This document shows, in pieces, positions 1 to 7,217 of a DNA stretch of 64,000 bases. Positions within the stretch are counted from its first letter, which is position 1. Every line of letters begins with the position of its first letter. Location of the stretch: NCBI GenBank assembly GCA_025517425.1, contig JAOPJY010000001.1, positions 1,164,217-1,228,216 of the forward strand. Reading direction: 5' to 3'. The DNA comes from Halobacteria archaeon AArc-dxtr1. Lineage in GTDB: Archaea > Halobacteriota > Halobacteria > Halobacteriales > Natrialbaceae. The notes beneath the pieces were generated by a model. That model had not been told where the DNA came from. It worked only from the letters and a program-made list of their open reading frames with translations, and did no database searches. The position numbers and the translations under genes were made by a program.

Positions 1-1673
1 CCCTCGCGGTACTCGACGCCCTTGCCGCCGCGGGGGTGTTCCCACTCGGTCTCGGCGACGATCGCGCAGGTGCCACACTCGATGCAGGGCTGGGTGTCCA
101 AGCTAACGACGGTCTCTTCCGTGCCGTTAGTCGAGACGGTCTCTGCCCGATAGCAGCCGCCGCCGAAGTCCTCGGCGCTGACGGGGCAGGCGGCGACGGC
201 CGCCCCGCTGGCTTCGACGGAGTCCTCAACGAGTCGGATGTGGGGGTTCCCGACGTCTGTATCGTACGTGAGGTCTCCGATCCGTTCCTCGAGGGAGGGG
301 GGTTCGACCTCGTTCTCCCAGTGGATTGTCCGGCCGTGTTGCTCGCCGATCACCGCCGGGAGTGTGACGTAGCCGGTCTGTGCGTCCGGCAGCATCGAGA
401 CGAGAAACGGCGAGTTGTACGCCCGACGAAGCAGCCGCTTCGAGAGCGGATTGCCGACCGCGAGGCCGCCGACTCGTGACTCGAGGACCGTATCAACCGC
501 CCTCGTGACGAGGTCGCGCTCGCCGACGGTCTTTGCGAGGTCGTACCGTCGCGGCCGGAGTTTCGCCATCGTCCCAGAGTCCTCGAGAGACGCCGCGTAC
601 TGGCGCCCTGCGGCCTCGGGATCGGTGTTGCCGCGGGTGCTCGCGAAGGCGTCGGCCGCGAGCGCGCCCGCGGTCACGGCGTGGTTCATCCCCTTGATGA
701 TCGGCCCCTGGGCCTGCATCTGGCCAGCGGCGTCGCCAACGAGGACGAGCCGATCCCGGTAGGGCTCGCGGTGGGCGACCTTCTTCGAGTCCGGGACGAG
801 CTTCGCGGCGTACTCGCGCTCGTCGTACTCGCCGCGGAACCACTGGGCGAGCAAGGGGTGAGTGAGCAGGGCGTCGAGCAGCTCGTGCGGTTCGGCCTCC
901 TGCTCGACGAGACTATCCAGGTGGAAGACGGTCCCGACCGACAGACTGTCCTCGTTCGTATAGAGGAAGCCGCCGCCCCGAACGTCGGAGAAGAGATCGC
1001 CCGAGAAGAGATGGGCGACGCCCTGGTCGGAGTCGACGTCGAAGCGCTCTTCGATCGCCTCGGGATCCATCTCGACGGTCGCTTTGACGCCCTGGAACCA
1101 CTCGTCTGGTTCCTCCCAATTCATCAGGCCGGCGTCGCGGGCGAGTTCGGAGTTGACCCCGTCGGCCGCGACGATCAGATCGGCCGTGATCGGGTCGAGT
1201 TCGTCGCAAGTCACGCCGACGATCTCACCGTTTTCTCTGAGCAGGCCGTTGACCCGCACCTCGGTGAGGACGCCCCCGCCCGTCTCGCTGGTTTTCTCGT
1301 GGACGCGCTTCTCGAGCCAGGAGTCCATCTGCCGGCGGAGGACGGCGTCGCACCAGTCGGTGTCGTGTTCGTGGAGATCGGTCAGATCGTACGTTTTGAC
1401 CGTGTTTCCGGCGACGTTGTGGATGTAGTAGTCGGTGACGGGGCGCTCTGCGGCCACCTCGCGGAAGTCGGGAAAGAGGTCGTCGATCGCGTACGGCGCC
1501 GACTCCTCGGCGTAGATCAGGCCGCCAGAGACGTTCTTCGAGCCGGCCTCGACGCCGCGCTCTAAGACGAGCGTCTCGACGCCGTGGTCTGCCAGGCGGG
1601 CCGCCGCCGCGGCCCCGCCGGGACCACAGCCGACGACGATCGCCTCGTAGTGCTCGTAGCCGCCATCAGTCAT
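1..1673 (-). CDS. fixC: FixC-FixX fusion: ETF-quinone oxidoreductase with C-terminal ferredoxin domain (partial, runs off left edge)
   Basis: FAD-dependent oxidoreductase that would accept electrons from the EtfAB flavoprotein encoded just upstream and pass them to membrane quinone. The N-terminus has a Rossmann FAD motif (VGCGPGGAAAAARL) and the FixC-type NVSGG segment; a second conserved FAD segment reads VGDAAGQMQ. The same frame continues past the usual FixC end into a FixX-like ferredoxin domain with PCIECGTC and, at the window edge, the FixX-type ending PRGGKGVEYR. I checked the frame at several points and it is continuous, so FixC and FixX appear to be one polypeptide. The ATG overlaps the etfA stop by 8 bp (ATGACTGA), indicating translational coupling. 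The final residues lie outside the window. Confidence 0.9.
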   Translation of the reverse strand, partial: MTDGGYEHYEAIVVGCGPGGAAAAARLADHGVETLVLERGVEAGSKNVSGGLIYAEESAPYAIDDLFPDFREVAAERPVTDYYIHNVAGNTVKTYDLTDLHEHDTDWCDAVLRRQMDSWLEKRVHEKTSETGGGVLTEVRVNGLLRENGEIVGVTCDELDPITADLIVAADGVNSELARDAGLMNWEEPDEWFQGVKATVEMDPEAIEERFDVDSDQGVAHLFSGDLFSDVRGGGFLYTNEDSLSVGTVFHLDSLVEQEAEPHELLDALLTHPLLAQWFRGEYDEREYAAKLVPDSKKVAHREPYRDRLVLVGDAAGQMQAQGPIIKGMNHAVTAGALAADAFASTRGNTDPEAAGRQYAASLEDSGTMAKLRPRRYDLAKTVGERDLVTRAVDTVLESRVGGLAVGNPLSKRLLRRAYNSPFLVSMLPDAQTGYVTLPAVIGEQHGRTIHWENEVEPPSLEERIGDLTYDTDVGNPHIRLVEDSVEASGAAVAACPVSAEDFGGGCYRAETVSTNGTEETVVSLDTQPCIECGTCAIVAETEWEHPRGGKGVEYRE

Positions 1674-3288
1674 CGTCACCACCCCCGTCGGCGGCGGCTT
1701 CGAGCTGTAACTCGCCGGATTCGACGGCCGCCGTCAGCTGCGGAAGGACCTCGAAGAGGTCGCCCTTGAGGAAGTAGTCGGAGACGTCCCGGATGCGGGC
1801 GTCGGGATCGGTGTTGATCGAGACGATGGTGTCGGACTGGTCCATACCGACCTTGTGCTGGACCGCGCCGGAGACGCCCGCGGCGATGTAGAGATCGGGT
1901 GCGACGACCTGGCCCGTCTCGCCGATCTGGCGTTCCTCCTTCGAGTACTGTTCGACGTGGCCCTCGAACTGGTAGGCAGAGGTGACGATCCCTCGGGTGA
2001 TGCCGAGCGCCGAATCGTCGAAGGCGTCGACGAGGTCGAGGCCGAGTTCCATCCCGAGCGTGGGGTCGTCGGCGATGCCCCGACCCAGACAGACGACGAC
2101 GTCGTGGCCAGTCAGGTCGACGCCCGCTTCTAGGGTGTCGTACTCCTCAATCTCGACGGCGAACCACTCGTCGTCGAGTTCCATGTCGTGTTCGACGACG
2201 AGCCCCTCGCGGTCGGGGTCCGGATCGGGGACGTCGAACGTTCCCGGAATGACGGAGGCCCCCTGCGGGTGGAAGTCCCGGTCGGGGTTGTCGAGACAGA
2301 GGATCGTCGAATACTCGAAGCCCGAGAAGTCGGGTCGCTTCATGTGGAGGACGCGCTCGAACGTCTTTTTGACGCCGGGTTCGCCCGTCTTGACCGGGTT
2401 CGAGGCCTCTTCTTCCTGGATGAAGAGGTCAGAACAGTCCGAAGCGAGCCCGGAGTCGAGTTCGGCCTGGACCATCGCGGAGAGGTCCCGACCGTTGTTC
2501 GTCGCCGGGAAGAGCACGTACCGGGGCTCGTCGTACTCGCGCCAGTCGGTGCTCTCGACGGTTCCCTCACCGCGGGCCATGTGGGCCGCGATCTGCGTGT
2601 AGGGCGTGTGGGTGAACCGCTCGAGGCGGTCGTCCTCGTGGAAGACCGCGACGTCGGCGCCGTAGGCGATCGCCTCCTCGGCGAGGTCAGCGCAGTCGTC
2701 GCCGACGACGAACGCGACGACGCGCTCTTCGTCACCGTAATCCGCCTCGTACTGATCCATCAGCTCGCGGGCCTTCCCGAGCATCTCCTTCGAGACGTCG
2801 AGCAGTTCGCCCTGCTGGGTCTCACAGAAGACCCACATATCCTCGTAGTCACCCCCGACGAGCGCGCGAACGTGGCGCTTGTCCCGCGTCTCGGCCATCT
2901 CCTCGTCGATCGCTTCGATCGCTTCGTCGGGTGTATCGGCGTCGGATTCTTCGCTCCCAGCTTCGTCCGCCTCGGGTTCGTCACCCTCGGCGTCGTCGCC
3001 GATAGTTTCAGCTGTCTCCTCGTACTCGCCTTCGGTCTCGTCGTCGGACACGGTGCTGGCGTCCGTGGCCTCGTCGTCGGTTTCAACCTCGGTCTCCTCG
3101 CCCTCGGCGCCGGCGTCGTCTTGCGCGCCGACCGAATCGAGGCGACGATTGATTGCCTCGCGAGCCGTCTTCCGGTCCTTGCCGGCACGTTCGGCCTCGA
3201 GGACGGCAGTGAGTTCGTCGACGTCGTCGATCGTGTCCAGTTCCTCGGTCAGTTCGGGAACTGTGTGTTCCTCGGGGTCGATACCCAC
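1666..3288 (-). CDS. etfA: Electron transfer flavoprotein alpha subunit with long acidic N-terminal extension
   Basis: FAD-binding alpha subunit of the ETF heterodimer that carries electrons from dehydrogenases to the FixC quinone reductase. The C-terminal half has the typical FAD domain, with CLGRGIAD, the SAYQFEGHVEQ segment and LYIAAGVSGAVQHKVGM. At 540 residues it is far longer than usual (about 320). Residues 10-50 form a charged helical module (around LEAERAGKDRKTAREAI) and residues 58-130 are a low-complexity Glu/Asp linker before the ETF domain at about residue 138. Middle gene of etfB-etfA-fixCX: 2 bp after etfB and overlapping fixC by 8 bp. Confidence 0.93.
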   Translation of the reverse strand: MGIDPEEHTVPELTEELDTIDDVDELTAVLEAERAGKDRKTAREAINRRLDSVGAQDDAGAEGEETEVETDDEATDASTVSDDETEGEYEETAETIGDDAEGDEPEADEAGSEESDADTPDEAIEAIDEEMAETRDKRHVRALVGGDYEDMWVFCETQQGELLDVSKEMLGKARELMDQYEADYGDEERVVAFVVGDDCADLAEEAIAYGADVAVFHEDDRLERFTHTPYTQIAAHMARGEGTVESTDWREYDEPRYVLFPATNNGRDLSAMVQAELDSGLASDCSDLFIQEEEASNPVKTGEPGVKKTFERVLHMKRPDFSGFEYSTILCLDNPDRDFHPQGASVIPGTFDVPDPDPDREGLVVEHDMELDDEWFAVEIEEYDTLEAGVDLTGHDVVVCLGRGIADDPTLGMELGLDLVDAFDDSALGITRGIVTSAYQFEGHVEQYSKEERQIGETGQVVAPDLYIAAGVSGAVQHKVGMDQSDTIVSINTDPDARIRDVSDYFLKGDLFEVLPQLTAAVESGELQLEAAADGGGDDD

Positions 3289-3290
3289 AG

Positions 3291-4154
3291 TTAGTCACCT
3301 CCCGCAAACGGCGTCAGTTCGTCGACGACGGTGCCCAGGCCCTCGGGATCGTCGGGGTCGATCATCGTTGCTTCGCGCTCGGCCGGCGCCTTGGGAATCG
3401 GATCGACCGAGGAGACGATCGTCGGCGAGCCGTCGAGACCGATGTAGTCGGGATCGAGGTCGAGGTCCTCGTGGTCCCACTCCGTCAGGTACTCGTCGTG
3501 TTCGGCTGCCCGGGCCTGTGTCTCTGCGCGAAGTTGCTTGTGCGTCAGTCGGTGAGAGGCCTTCCGATAGGTCGGGGCGAACTCCGGATCTGCGATGACC
3601 ATACACGGCAGGGGCGCCTCGACGGTCTCGATTTCGTCGACGTCGCCCTCGACCAGCCGCTTGGCCCGCAACACCCGCTCCTCGAGATCGATGTCTAGCG
3701 CGAGGACGTGCGTGACGATAGGCCACTCGAGCCCCCAGCAGGTCTGGGGGCCGGTGTGGCCGGTCTCGCCATCCGCCGTTTTGAAGCCGGCGAAAACGAG
3801 GTCGACGTCGGCGACCTCGTCTTGATACTTCTCGACTGCCGAACAGAGCGTGATCGCGGTCGCCCAGGTGTCCGAGGCGGCGAACTCGCGGTCGGAGAGG
3901 AGATAGCTGTCGTCTGTGTAGACCGAGGCCATCGCCTCCTCTAAGACGCTCGTGTAGGATGGTGGACCCATACACATCCCGCTGACGTGGCCGCCGTGGC
4001 GGACCTTCGTCTGGAGGGCGGCCTCCAGCGCAAAGGCGTCGTTCGGATTCATCACCGTCGGCGTCTTGCCCCGCTCTAAGTGGCCGTCCTCGTCGAAGGA
4101 GACGGCACCCTCCGAGAAGTCCGGCACGCCCTTGGTCAGGACGAGAGATCGCAT
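3291..4154 (-). CDS. etfB: Electron transfer flavoprotein beta subunit
   Basis: AMP-binding beta subunit of the ETF dimer. It shows the family features: N-terminal VLTKGVPDF, the MNPNDAFALEAAL segment, the conserved DRxFAxSDTWATA region (here DREFAASDTWATA) and FAGFKTADGETGHTGPQ. The length of 287 residues is close to the family norm. First gene of the minus-strand operon; the 160 bp upstream (4155-4314) must hold the promoter. The FixA/FixB/FixC/FixX arrangement suggests electron delivery to quinone from beta-oxidation or amino-acid catabolism. Whether this copy takes part in bifurcation cannot be judged from the sequence. Confidence 0.93.
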   Translation of the reverse strand: MRSLVLTKGVPDFSEGAVSFDEDGHLERGKTPTVMNPNDAFALEAALQTKVRHGGHVSGMCMGPPSYTSVLEEAMASVYTDDSYLLSDREFAASDTWATAITLCSAVEKYQDEVADVDLVFAGFKTADGETGHTGPQTCWGLEWPIVTHVLALDIDLEERVLRAKRLVEGDVDEIETVEAPLPCMVIADPEFAPTYRKASHRLTHKQLRAETQARAAEHDEYLTEWDHEDLDLDPDYIGLDGSPTIVSSVDPIPKAPAEREATMIDPDDPEGLGTVVDELTPFAGGD

Positions 4155-4314
4155 CGGTCCCTCCGGTCTCGCATCGTGTGTGTGTCTCCCATGCTCACCT
4201 CATCCATCGTAGGTGTTCCTCTTAAGGATGAGGGGTGTTTCACACGGTTGAAAATGAGGATCTGGGCGACCTCACGCGATGGTGGACTCGGCGTGCACTC
4301 GTCCCGTGACCGTC

Positions 4315-5178
4315 TCACTCCCGCTCGCGTTCGGTCGTCCCCATCGTGATCTCGCCGGTCGCCCGGATCGAGCCGTCGATCTCGACGTCCGGGTGGAGGT
4401 CGAGATCGCGACAGGAGACGTCGCCGAGTACGCGGGCGCTCTCGCGGACCGTCACGTCGCCGTCACGGGTGGTCAGGTCGCCGTGAATCCGCGTTCGCTC
4501 ACCGACCGTCACGTCGCCGCGGGCTCGGAGACTGCCGAAGACGTTCGAGTCGGCGCCGACGTCGATCGTCTCCGCACGGACGTTGCCGTGGAGGCGACAC
4601 TCGCTGCCGATTCGGGCCGGCGTCGAGACGCGCCAGGCGTCGTCGCCGACCGTCGCGTTGCCCGGAATCACGAGCGGTTCGACGGGCGGCTCCTCGCCCT
4701 CGTCGTCGACGAGTTCGGAGACGAGCCGCTGGGCGGCGTCTTCCTCACCGAGCAACAGGAGATGTTTGAGGTAGACGAACAGGAAGACGATCGTTGGCAT
4801 CGGATTTCGAATGACGATCCAGCCGTTGGCCTCGAACCCCTCCTCGATCTCGACGTCGTCGCCGATGTCTAGATCGCCGGCGACCTTGAGTTGGCCGTCG
4901 ACGGTGACCCGTTCGCCGACGTACGCGTCCTCGCCGACGAGCACGTCGCCACCGACCGTACACCACATATCGAGCCGGCAGTCGCCCGCCGCTTCGATGC
5001 TTCCGTCGACGTCGACGCTTTCGCCGACGAGCACGTTTCGCCCGCGGATGCCGAAGTCGACGGTCGACCGGGTGCCGACGAGGACGTCGCCGTCGGTCAC
5101 CAGATCGACCTCTTTGGCTTCGGTTCCGTCGGGAACCACGAGTTCGTCGAGGGGGTCCCTGCTGAACGCCACACTCAC
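4315..5178 (-). CDS. Bactofilin-like polymer-forming protein
   Basis: 287-residue protein made mostly of short beta-helix repeats in which V, G, D and E recur about every six residues (for example GDVLVGE, ARVLGDVS, GSIRATGEI). This is the pattern of polymer-forming bactofilin-type proteins. Two beta-helix blocks (about residues 15-125 and 170-280) flank a different segment: a hydrophobic stretch near residues 128-145 (PTIVFLFVYLKHLLLL), then an acidic linker. The hydrophobic patch could anchor it to the membrane. It stands alone on the minus strand with its own upstream region; an AT-rich TATA-like stretch lies about 20 nt upstream of the start. The exact role is unknown. Confidence 0.65.
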   Translation of the reverse strand: MSVAFSRDPLDELVVPDGTEAKEVDLVTDGDVLVGTRSTVDFGIRGRNVLVGESVDVDGSIEAAGDCRLDMWCTVGGDVLVGEDAYVGERVTVDGQLKVAGDLDIGDDVEIEEGFEANGWIVIRNPMPTIVFLFVYLKHLLLLGEEDAAQRLVSELVDDEGEEPPVEPLVIPGNATVGDDAWRVSTPARIGSECRLHGNVRAETIDVGADSNVFGSLRARGDVTVGERTRIHGDLTTRDGDVTVRESARVLGDVSCRDLDLHPDVEIDGSIRATGEITMGTTERERE

Positions 5179-5322
5179 AGCCAGTCGACCAGCCCATAAA
5201 TATATTCACGAGATGTCCGCCGCGCGTCTGACGAATCGATTGGGTCAGTCCCACCGCTGGCGGCTGGTTGGCCCCGGCCCCAACCCGTCCCGTTTTTGTC
5301 TGCCAGTCGCATATCCCCGAGC

Positions 5323-5520
5323 ATGACTACACTTGCGTTCGACGAGGAGGGCGTCGACGTCGTCTACGAGGGCACGGAGTTTCGACTCGACAGCGACCTC
5401 ATCGAGGAGGCGACCGAGAAGTCCTACTACGACGTGACCGACCACGAAGTCCTGAAGATCGTCGCCGAGCAGCCGAACCTGCAGGGCGAACCGCGGCGCG
5501 TCGGGGATATTCTGGACTGA
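5323..5520 (+). CDS. DUF5800 family protein
   Basis: 65-residue acidic protein starting MTTLAFDEEGVDVVYEG and ending RRVGDILD. Start placed at 5323 because the upstream in-frame ATG at 5296 would add residues unlike the rest of the protein. I recognise it as the small haloarchaeal DUF5800 family. No catalytic motif is visible. It is divergent from the bactofilin-like gene and convergent with the small zinc-finger gene. Confidence 0.7.
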   Translation: MTTLAFDEEGVDVVYEGTEFRLDSDLIEEATEKSYYDVTDHEVLKIVAEQPNLQGEPRRVGDILD

Positions 5521-5554
5521 TAGACAGGTTCGAGCACGCGGCGACCGGTCGCAG

Positions 5555-5725
5555 TCACTCCCCGCCGAGTAGCCGCTCCGTACTGTCGGGCAGGGGATCG
5601 GGAACGACGCCGTCGCGCTGCCCGAGCGTTCGGGCGTGGGGCGCACAGACGAGCCGATTGTCGGCCCACGGCACGTGAAGTTCCACGGCCGCCTCGCGTT
5701 CGCAGTCGGCCTCGACACACTCCAT
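5555..5725 (-). CDS. Small cysteine-rich (zinc finger-like) protein
   Basis: 56-residue protein beginning MECVEADCEREAAVELHVPW and continuing with LVCAPHARTLGQ. The two cysteines near the N-terminus and a later C-x2-H could form a compact metal site, as in small haloarchaeal zinc-finger proteins. The start at 5725 is the only ATG close to the conserved part. It lies immediately downstream of, and in the same direction as, the DUF456 gene. Confidence 0.55.
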   Translation of the reverse strand: MECVEADCEREAAVELHVPWADNRLVCAPHARTLGQRDGVVPDPLPDSTERLLGGE

Positions 5726-5796
5726 GTCGATCGGTACCTCGGCCCATGACCTGAGTGTTTCGGCCGGGCGTGTCGCGGCGTCGCCTCCGGTGTGGC

Positions 5797-6279
5797 TCAG
5801 ATGAAGACGGCGACGAGAAAGCCAAGCAGGATTGCGGTCGTCAACAGCACCTGAACCGCCGTCGAGGCCAGTATCCCGAGGGTCGCGTAGAGAGCGGTTC
5901 GCGTGCCGCCCGCGACGTCGCCGTGGCGAGCAAATTCGAGCGCGAACACCGTCCCGAACAGCCCGACGAGAAGCCCGAGAGGACCGAGAACGAACATGAG
6001 CGCGAGACCCACGACGGCCGCGACGGCAGTCGTTCCCCACGAGGCGCCGCCCGCGCGGGCGGCGATCGCCCCGCCGAGAAACTCCGCGATCAGGGTGAGC
6101 ACTCCGAGCGTAGTGAGCACCGCGAGCGCGAGCGTTCCCGGCTCGGCGAAGCCGGAACTCCACCAGTAGAGGTAGACGCCCGACAGCGAGAGCAGTCCGC
6201 CGGGCACCAGCGGAACGAGCGTGCCGGCGATACCCGCCAATAAGAGACCCACCGCCAGCACCGTTATCGCGTCGACCAT
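5797..6279 (-). CDS. DUF456 family membrane protein
   Basis: 160-residue integral membrane protein with four or five hydrophobic helices and the DUF456 features: P-rich first loop (GTLVPLVPG), a GG-rich middle (FLGGAIAARAGGASWGTTA) and LGPLGLLVGLFGTVFALEF. Start at 6279 (MVDAITVLAV) because upstream sequence in this frame is not protein-like. Function unknown. Confidence 0.75.
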   Translation of the reverse strand: MVDAITVLAVGLLLAGIAGTLVPLVPGGLLSLSGVYLYWWSSGFAEPGTLALAVLTTLGVLTLIAEFLGGAIAARAGGASWGTTAVAAVVGLALMFVLGPLGLLVGLFGTVFALEFARHGDVAGGTRTALYATLGILASTAVQVLLTTAILLGFLVAVFI

Positions 6280-6417
6280 ATCGGAGGGTTTGTCGGCGGG
6301 TCCAAAACCGTGTCGTAGCGCAGTGGAGCGGTGCGTGATCGACGCCAGACTGCGAGGCGCGAACGCACACTCGCCGGCTCCCGCAGGATTAGGTGTTGGG
6401 AGACCGAGCGTACGGTT

Positions 6418-7194
6418 ATGAGCGAGCCACGCGGGGCGATCGTCATCGGCGCCTCCTCCGGAATCGGCGAGGCGCTCGCGCGGGAACTCGCCGCCGAGGG
6501 GTATCGAGTCGGACTGGCGGCCCGGCGGACCGAGCGCCTGAAATCGATCGGCGAGGAACTGCCGACGAAGGCGTACGTGGCGACGATGGACGTGACCGAC
6601 GCCGAGACCGCCCGCGAGCGCTTTTTCGGGTTGGCCGAGGCGATGGGGCGGGTAGAGCTGGTCGTGATCAGCGCCGGGATCGGCCGGGTCAACCGCGAGT
6701 TGGAGTGGGAGCGCCAGCGTCAGGTTATCGAGACGAACGTGACGGGGTTTGCGGCGCTCGCGAGCGCCGCGGTGGCGTACTTCGAGGAGCGGGCAGGCGC
6801 GGGGGGAGAGGCGAGCGACGGACACGAGTCCAGTACCGAGGCGCCGGCCGGCCACCTCGTCGGCATCTCGTCGATCGCCGCCCACGTCGGCATCGGCGCC
6901 CTCCCAGCCTACGGCGCCTCGAAGGCGTTCGTCTCGAACTATCTAGAAGGGCTGCGGTATCGGCAATCGGGACGGGGCGCGGACGTGACGATCACCACCG
7001 TCGAGCCGGGCTACGTCGATACGCGGCTCTCGGTGGGGGAGTTCTGGCGAGCCTCACCCGAATCGACGGCGAAACAGATCGCACGCGCGATCCGGAGAGA
7101 GCGCCGCCACGTTTACGTCACCCGGCGTTGGCGGCTGGTTGCGTGGTGGCTGAAGGCGATGCCTGAGCGCGTCTTACAGTGGCTGCTTCGGTGA
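6418..7194 (+). CDS. Short-chain dehydrogenase/reductase with C-terminal membrane-associated helix
   Basis: Classical SDR of 258 residues. The NAD(P) motif is GASSGIGE near residue 9, the active site contains a serine in GISSIAAH and the YGASK catalytic tetrad segment, and the PG motif is VEPGYVDT. The C-terminus (RRWRLVAWWLKAMPERVLQW) is amphipathic and aromatic, which suggests association with the membrane and a lipid-like substrate. Start at 6418 (MSEPRGAIVIG) because the cofactor motif should lie near the N-terminus. The substrate is not predictable. Confidence 0.85.
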   Translation: MSEPRGAIVIGASSGIGEALARELAAEGYRVGLAARRTERLKSIGEELPTKAYVATMDVTDAETARERFFGLAEAMGRVELVVISAGIGRVNRELEWERQRQVIETNVTGFAALASAAVAYFEERAGAGGEASDGHESSTEAPAGHLVGISSIAAHVGIGALPAYGASKAFVSNYLEGLRYRQSGRGADVTITTVEPGYVDTRLSVGEFWRASPESTAKQIARAIRRERRHVYVTRRWRLVAWWLKAMPERVLQWLLR

Positions 7195-7217
7195 GGATGA
7201 GCCAGTCCAGCTCGAAT

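Noticed and set aside
2188-3294. Long plus-strand frame opposite etfA
   Set aside because: Antisense to etfA; the composition mirrors the GC-rich coding strand and no domain is recognised.
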